Shown piece by piece: positions 63,551-64,000 of a stretch of 64,000 bases of DNA. The stretch lies in NCBI RefSeq assembly GCF_036417845.1, contig NC_089980.1:47490501-47554500 (forward strand), read 5' to 3'. Position 1 is the stretch's first letter, and every line of letters begins with the position of its first letter. Source of the stretch: Apteryx mantelli (taxonomy: Eukaryota; Chordata; Aves; Apterygiformes; Apterygidae). Position numbers and translations under genes: made by a program. The notes under the pieces are model-generated. The model was not told the origin of the DNA, searched no databases, and saw only the letters and a list, made by a program, of their open reading frames with translations.

Positions 63551-63668
63551 CTCTGTCCTGAGTCTCCCTGAACAGGCAAGGCAGAGCCTATATTTCCACA
63601 TCTCCATAAAAACTACTGCCAAAGCCCTGGAGAGTAGCTTAGGTCTCTGACAAAGCCTGCATTAACAG
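63551..63668 (+). repeat. 118-bp direct repeat, right copy
   Basis: Partner of 57,081-57,198 with two mismatches seen (AGCTTAGGTCTCTG here against AGCTTGGGTCCCTG). After its shared end at ATTAACAG the two copies diverge completely. Here an inverted copy of the first-exon region begins about 20 bp later. Confidence 0.95.
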
Positions 63669-63688
63669 TACAATAGCCTACAACTGAC

Positions 63689-63948
63689 TTGGGTATTTCT
63701 GCAGGCAGCTCCATCGGGAGCACCCTCCTGCCGTCCACCTTGACACCACCGGCATCTTGAAGGCCGTGGCAGGGCTGACCTGAAGATGGCGCCCAGCCAG
63801 AGCTGCTTCACCTCCTGCGACCTGCAGCGCAAAGGAGAAACAGCCTCAGCCCACGGTGCTCCTCCTCCTTTGGAGGCACGTGGCCCCCAAAGAGCTATCG
63901 CCTGTGCAGGGAGAGTTCCCGGGACAGGGCAGAGCCCCGTGGGGCAGG
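63689..63948 (-). repeat. Inverted repeat, right arm: inverted TAGAP-like first-exon region
   Basis: Read on the minus strand this is a diverged copy of 57,764-58,018. It includes the acceptor TTTGCGCTGCAG, the exon encoding SQEVKQLWLGAIL and a donor GTCAGC, so a second exon copy lies here in opposite orientation (about 63,781-63,822). The poly-G run of the left arm is replaced by GGACGGCAGGAGG. The window ends about 50 bp later, so whether further inverted exons exist cannot be seen. Confidence 0.9.
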
Positions 63949-64000
63949 ACAGGCCCTCTGTATACAGTTGTATACAGTTGTATGCAAGGCAGTATAAGGT

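Noticed and set aside
63961..63983. GTATACAGTT repeated at the right edge
   Set aside because: Only two copies are visible before the window ends, so a tandem array cannot be established.

Overview
The window reads as vertebrate nuclear DNA, most likely from a bird and perhaps a passerine. Genes are split into short exons with GT/AG splice sites. There is a CR1-type LINE reverse-transcriptase remnant, a CR1-like 3' end, ERV-L-like pol remnants and a long AT-rich background with short A/T runs. I see no prokaryotic gene organisation, rRNA, tRNA or CRISPR array. The passerine suggestion rests on my recollection that TAGAP-like genes are multicopy in passerine annotations, so it is weak.

Layout. 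About 1-55,400 is an AT-rich gene desert in which I could support no intact protein-coding gene. It holds old repeats: a CR1 trace near 645; an LTR-like element at about 7,020-8,040 with two TATA boxes and nested tandem repeats; a degenerate AAGGC pentamer array at 8,303; two diverged tandem duplications (20.3-20.8 kb and 37.1-38.1 kb); MITE-like palindromic elements (20.5, 20.75 and 24.86 kb); a CR1-like 3' end at 22.7 kb; a MIR-like SINE at 39.47 kb; and a 126-codon coiled-coil-like reading frame broken by two stops at 40.17 kb, probably a pseudogene.

From about 55.4 kb the sequence becomes clearly more GC-rich and is built from duplicated blocks of a TAGAP-like Rho GTPase-activating gene. 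A lone exon relic lies at 56.1 kb. A nearly complete 10-exon copy, with splice phases that agree across every exon, runs from 57,881 to 62,090 on the plus strand. It encodes a PH-tail/RA-like start, a full RhoGAP domain with the arginine finger, and a TAGAP-type serine-rich tail. It carries an in-frame TAG, a GT-to-AT donor change, an AG-to-GG acceptor change and two opposite frameshifts, so I call it a pseudogene or a decaying paralogue.

Downstream are two tandem copies of an ERV-L-like pol (RNase H region) remnant. Then come a 118-bp segment nearly identical to the one upstream of the gene, and an inverted copy of the gene's own first recognised exon region. The right edge of the window therefore enters another rearranged unit of the same cluster. 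The genes do not form a pathway; the story is duplication, inversion and decay of one immune-type RhoGAP family among old repeats.
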